A stretch of DNA of 64,000 bases from Brachionus manjavacas (taxonomy: Eukaryota > Rotifera > Eurotatoria > Ploima > Brachionidae). The notes beneath the pieces are model-generated. The model did not search any database and was not told where the DNA came from. It was given only the letters and a program-made list of their open reading frames with translations. Location: assembly GCA_019054805.1 (NCBI GenBank), contig JAHQIY010000002.1, positions 1,860,001 through 1,924,000 of the forward strand, given 5' to 3'. Shown here piece after piece: positions 58,670 through 64,000 of the stretch. Both the position numbers and the translations under genes were made by a program. Positions within the stretch are counted from its first letter, which is position 1; every line of letters starts with the position of its first letter.

Positions 58670-61600
58670 TCTATTTTAAAGTTGTTTTTTATTCAATAAA
58701 TTTTTTTTAAATTGATTTATTTTAAATTACTAAACATTTTATTTTTAGTTAATGTTGTTTTGCTGTGACTTAGCTTATTTTTAGGTTTTTGAAAATAAAA
58801 TTAGAAAATAAATATAAATATAAACCTAATCGCATAAAGTTGTCTGTGTAACCACGAATAAGAATTAGAAAAGTCTCAATTTTCAATATATCAAATGTAC
58901 TTTTAAAAGATTTAAAATTTTTCCATTTTGTTATGATAATTGAACAAATTTTCTTATAATATTTGATTATAAGAAAAACATAATAATTATTAATTTAAAA
59001 AAAATATTAAGCAATGTATTTTTTCATTCTTTTGAAGAAATTTTAACACGGTATTAAAAAAATAGTAAAATTAATTAAGCAAACTTAAATAAGCTGCTAA
59101 AATTTATATTGTAATTCGAGAAAGACACTAAAGGTTTACTCTGAAAATTAGTGTAGTTTTTTAAAATTATTGAATTTTTTTTGAATTGTCGTTTATTAAT
59201 TTTATCTTTTTATAAATGTAGGGACAAAATGATCAAAAATCAGATTGCCAAGAAAGATCAATTTAAAACTGAGAGATTTTCAAGCGAAAAAAACTGAAAA
59301 ATTTTTGACCGAAAATAAAGAGTGATCTTATCAAAATTGAAATCTATTTTTAATATTTCCGAGATCATGGCTAAAAATATAATTTAATTTTTTCTTGATT
59401 AACATATGACTTTAAATCCTATTTCAAATTATCTTAATCAGTTTTATAGTTTATTTCGCATTTTTTTGCGATCTAATATTTTAACATTTAATTATCCTTT
59501 TTATCAAACATAAAATCCAATAAATCAGAAAATTATTGCCACAATCTTAATTATTCAACAATTGTTAAAATAACTTCTAAAAATAGAGCTTGGTGAAAGC
59601 GAAAATTTAAATACATGAAGAATTGACATTTTACAAAATTAAGATCAAATGCCGGAATGACTCAATCATGATAAAAATTTGAAATCCATTCGATACAATG
59701 AAATTAGATTTTTTCAGCAACCTCATAAATAAATATTAAAAATAAATCAAGGCTGTCAAAGTAATTTCGAAAGATTAAAAGAAATTTAAGGAAAAAATTC
59801 AATTTAACATCTTTCGTTTCATTTGTTTTTGATTATTTTGGCAAAAATTTAATTTAAATTAGTTCTATGTACTAAATAATTAGCTTTATTAAAAAAATGG
59901 AAAAAAATCAGTCAAAAGAATTCGATTTTTCAAAGAATTTGCTTGTACAAAAAGCTTTTCAAAATTTTTATTTAAAGATAGATAAATTAATTATTTTAAA
60001 TTGAAAGCAAATTGAGAGTTTTTAAAGAAAAATTAAAAAAATCAAGTGAAAGTTAAGTTGTTTAAAATTGATAATATAATTAAATTATAGTACTTGATGG
60101 ATTAAAAATTTGCATAACATATTTTATTGATTAAAGAATTTCTTTTAATTTTATTAAAACAAAATAAAAAGGAAACCTAAAATTAATGAAAAGTTAAAAA
60201 TTACGTAAATGATATTTAGATTATTTTTCGGACTATTTCTAGACTAGTATTTTTGTAGATAATTCAAAAATTAATATATTCAATCTTCAATTACTTCCTT
60301 TTGGAAGTTTCTTTAAAATTTAGATAATATTTGTATGGATCCTGTTTAAATTAATTAATTTTTATAAATAGTTTTTTTTTTATTCAAATCAAATAATTTA
60401 TTTTAAGGCATTTAATAATTACAAATTGATGAAATTACTTTTTAAATATCATGTTAATTACTTAATAATTAAATCACCGAAATCGTGTCACACTGTTTGA
60501 AATGAAAATAAATGAAAATTTTATTAGCTTAGTTTAAATGATTAAATGTAAGTATCACTTGAAATTTATTACTTAGAAATCATTTAAGCAAGTAAAGTGA
60601 GCCTGAAAAGCAAAATTGTTAAAAAAACAAAAATTTCGATTGATTAAAATGTGGAAAATTAAAAGGTTCTAAATAATTAGGGTACGAATGCACATATTTT
60701 TTCCTATTCTGGTCTTAAATTAAAATTATCTCAAACAAAAATCGATATTTCTTGTTACGTTCCTTTAAACTAAAATCAAATATCAAGATACATTATTAGT
60801 TAGGGAATTTTTTCTTTTTCAACATCACCTTTTTTCTTGTGTAAATGTTTGCATTTAAAACCAAATAATGTTCATTAATTTAAATAGCTTTAGTCTCCAT
60901 TTACTTTTACTTGAGATAGAAAAATCTATTTTAAAAGAAAATTATTACTTATTCTCAATATTCGAAAAATGAGCTTCAATAAATGTGCATGTGAAAATTT
61001 ATTTATAATTTTGCTTGAATAAAAAAATTAATGAAAAATTTCCGTTTAATCGACAGTTGTTCTTTTGCTTAATTATTTTGAGAGACAATTTCTTTTTAGT
61101 TGATCATAGCACACTTTTTAAAATGTACCCTTATTGCTTTGGTAAAAATCAGCCAATTTAAGCAGATTGATTTTTGTCTAATCTATTAGATTTTTTAAAG
61201 AATCTATGGATGGCCAATTTTTAGTGAAGAATTCGAGGAATAGCCTTTGATGGTCAGTAACAGATGTGTATTTTACATCGAAAGAGAATTAATAGCACTG
61301 TAAGCTAAATCAAATATAACTTTATTAATTCTTTATAGACAAAACTCAATTAATTTAATTTCAATTGATATCTTTTATTCTTTTCTAATTCGTTCTATTC
61401 ATTTTCTAAGAAGCATGTCTCGGTAGACAAGCTTGATGTTCCATGATCAAGAATCTTAGATTTTAATAATCAATAGATAATAAATATACTTAAAAAATCG
61501 TTCTCATATTCTTTTGAGAAATTAGGCGTTTTTAGTTAGTTAAATGAAAATAAAATTTAGGGTGCTTATTTTTTAGTTCTAAAAAATATAAAAAATTTGA

Positions 61601-62336
61601 AATTTATTTAACACTATGTTTCGTGCAGGCCAAATAATTGACTAAAAATTAAATTTCGTTTATTTTCTGGCCCAAATTACTTAAGTGACTAAATAAACAC
61701 ATAAAAAGAGTATCACGGTTTTTTATGCTAATGTAAAATATAAATTTCTAATTTATATCTTTTTGACTGAAAATAAATATTGCCGAAAACCCACCACTTA
61801 AACATGATATGAACTTTGGCTGAATCATGAAAATTTTTTCTTAAAGAATGGAATTTACGTATAAAATTTTCTGGTGCTAAATTTTTTTCTTGTCTATTAG
61901 ATTTTTTTTTATTCAAATTTATTGATTTATTTTCAATTTTCATTGAACAAGAAAATTAGATAATGAAAAATTCTGATTCGATTTCATATAGAATTTTGAA
62001 TTCTTATTAATCAGAAAACATAGTTTAAAAGCTTCTGGAATTAAAATTCGACCATAAATGAGTTCAGTTTATTCTTAGAATTAATAAGAAATAATTATTA
62101 AAGAAAATTCCTTTAAAAAAAGCATAAATTTTAAAATGCTAGTTCGTATTCCATCATTTTTCGTGCCGAATTCTTTTAATTTGAATAATTGAATTAAATT
62201 AACTCAGAAACTTATTGGTTTCTTGTCAATTTCTTTTAAATAAATTTCAATTTGGTATTTTAGATTGTGTTAAAAACGTTTTCCTAATCATCTCATAAAA
62301 ACCTAAATAGAATTTTTTGACATTCAAGCATCAATA
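58670..62336. other. Intergenic stretch
   Basis: 3.7 kb of AT-rich non-coding sequence. It starts with the DNAAF10 3' end (AATAAA at 58695-58700). No repeat, RNA gene or additional coding exon was recognised. Confidence 0.6.
58695..58700 (+). terminator. Poly(A) signal of DNAAF10
   Basis: AATAAA lies 26 bases after the DNAAF10 stop codon. Confidence 0.65.
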
Positions 62337-64000
62337 ATGCTCTCGCATTGGTACAATCACGACAATTTGGGAAACAGCCTTAAAGTAATTTATTTAAATT
62401 TTCAATTATGCTAAAGCTTAATCAATTTTTGACTTAAGTCTGTCAAAAGTTCTTCCAATGTGCCTAAAATGGAATCCAGTTTTCTGAAGTATGAAAAATT
62501 TAAATATATTTTTCAGCTTTTTATTAGAGAATACTCTGATTTTAAATCTGTAGAGATTAGCTTCTACTTTGTAAACAAGATAATTTTTAAACATGATTAT
62601 CAGTTGGGAATCATATTTTTGAATGATGAATTTTTGACATTTTTAGATAAGTTATTTTTAAAATATTTTACCATTATTTTTTTAAATTTCTAGTCGGATA
62701 TCAAATAAATCAATACTAATAAAGCTTATTTGCAGATTTGAGCTTTAAATAGTTTAATTTAAAACTGAAACCATTTATAGGCAAAAAGAGCTCATATTAT
62801 AGATATAAATATAATTGAGGAATATTGAATAATTAAAAAAATTTAGAGTCCCAGACGTCCGAGGAAACTCAATATCATTACCTCAACAACAACTAACGGC
62901 AAGTGTTACAAGTATCAATAGTAATAAGGGAAGCAACATGAATTTAAGAGATGGATCGCCCAATTTTCGTGTACCATGGAAAATTATATTGCTTGGAGAC
63001 GCAGGAGTTGGAAAAACGTCAATAGTAAAGAAAATTTTAATTTATTTTAAGTTTTTTCATTTAATCACTAAAAGTTAGTATTTTATTTGATTATTTTTTA
63101 AATTATTTTTCATCATCATAAATCTTTATGCTGGGCCAAATATCCTTTAGCATTTAGTTTTATTGATCGATTTAAATTAGTTAAATAATAATAAAGTAAT
63201 TTTTTGTAGATTCTTTAAACATGCATTTTTTGTTTTTTAACTTTGGAATAAAATTGTTAATTAAAACTGAAAAAATTTAATTTACTCTTTTTATTTTTAA
63301 TCATAGATAAAGCAATATTTGAATGGTAATTTTAATGCAAATTACAATCCAACAGTTGAGGATAGTTATTTACACAATATTACACTTCCAGGTAAGATGT
63401 GATATTTAAAAATAGATTTAATAAAAAATTTCATATTTAGATGGTTTAAATCAGTGCATTGAAATCTTAGACACTTCAGGCTATTACCAATTTCCGGCTA
63501 TGAGAGAGCTCAATATACGACTAGGCACTGCTTTTATCCTTGTTTTCGATCTTTCAAAAGAAGAAACATATAAAAGCTTAATTGAACTTCGCCAAATGAT
63601 ATTTACTATTAAAAGTAGACATTTAGATCAAAATTGGGGCTTTATTTTAAATTTTAAATTTAGATACAGAGAATATTCCAATTGTTCTTGTTGGTAATAA
63701 GTCTGATTTGAAAACGGAAAAGACAAAAAATTTCCTGAGCCTAGATGAAAAGATCAAGTTCCAATATGTTCAATCGAGTGCTAAGGAAAACATAAATGTT
63801 CCGCAGATTTTTAAGTTAGTTGTTGATTTGATAATAAAAGAAATTGAGGAAACCCGAGAGGCTTTAAATGCGGCTAATATTTCCCGTAGAAATAGTACTA
63901 TATCTTTTGTGAGACGCATTAGTACGCATAATTTGATGGGACTAAGAGCTGATCATTCAGCTCGGCGATTTTCCGAACCAGTGTGTGTCGAAAACCAAGT
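62337..64000 (+). CDS. Ras-family small GTPase, RASD/DIRAS-like (3' partial)
   Basis: Exons 62337-62384, 62439-62488, 62847-63024, 63307-63391, 63441-63614 and 63664 to the window edge join in consistent phase. An unusual extension of about 75 residues (MLSHWYNHDNLGNSLK and onward) precedes the G domain. G1 is GDAGVGKTS, G2 is YNPTVEDSY, G3 is DTSG followed by YYQFPAMRELNIRLGTAFIL, G4 is GNKSDL and G5 is SSAKEN. The FPAMRxL stretch after G3 is typical of the RASD (Dexras/Rhes), DIRAS and Ras-dva groups. The position equivalent to Ras Gly12 is Ala and that of Gln61 is Tyr, so intrinsic GTP hydrolysis is probably weak. The tail after the G domain is basic and Ser/Arg-rich; the C-terminus, and any CAAX lipidation box, lie beyond the window. 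A shorter start at 62938 is possible. Confidence 0.9.

Overview
The window is nuclear DNA from an animal. It is very AT-rich and uses the standard genetic code. Genes are interrupted by GT-AG introns, many only about 45-60 bases long with a few of 0.8-2 kb. The animal assignment rests on a DBHS (NONO/PSPC1-type) protein, NUP50, DCAF12, a rhodopsin-like GPCR and a RASD/DIRAS-like small GTPase. DNAAF10 (WDR92) and a FAM227 protein imply motile cilia or flagella. Spacing is about one gene per 5 kb. The species cannot be named from the sequence; a small-genome spiralian or similar invertebrate would fit, but that is a guess.

Layout. 2.9-6.2 kb: RPL36A (eL42) and a NONO-like DBHS gene, head to tail and 253 bases apart, both with clearly GC-richer codons than the rest. 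6.2-13.2 kb: non-coding, with a 339-base foldback element. 13.2-24.6 kb, all on +: FAM227, a 1299-residue disordered protein and a 363-residue coiled-coil protein; the last two could be one gene. 26.5-30.4 kb, minus: a single calponin-homology-domain protein with a very long acidic region and a C-terminal membrane anchor. 33.2 kb: one tRNA-Glu(UUC). 34.1-35.7 kb, minus: an intronless class A GPCR. 39.0-40.1 kb, minus: GPN3. 41.9-45.9 kb, minus: DCAF12 with a large acidic insertion. 46.9-48.9 kb: a repeat-rich interval with an inverted/tandem repeat array and a decayed LINE reverse transcriptase. 50.2-54.6 kb, minus: KTI12 and NUP50. 55-56.6 kb: inverted repeats, a TAG microsatellite and a second LINE relic. 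57.3-58.7 kb: DNAAF10. 62.3 kb to the edge: a Ras-family GTPase cut by the window end.

How the genes relate. Most are single-copy housekeeping genes: ribosome (eL42), RNA polymerase II assembly and import (GPN3), tRNA wobble modification with Elongator (KTI12), nuclear import (NUP50), CRL4 ubiquitin ligase (DCAF12) and nuclear RNA processing (NONO-like). FAM227, DNAAF10 and possibly the coiled-coil protein point to cilia. I saw no operon, defence island or biosynthetic cluster. The least familiar material is the tail-anchored CH protein, the disordered/coiled-coil pair, the atypical Ras protein and several foldback elements. Exon models were joined by hand from GT-AG signals and phase, so boundaries are predictions.
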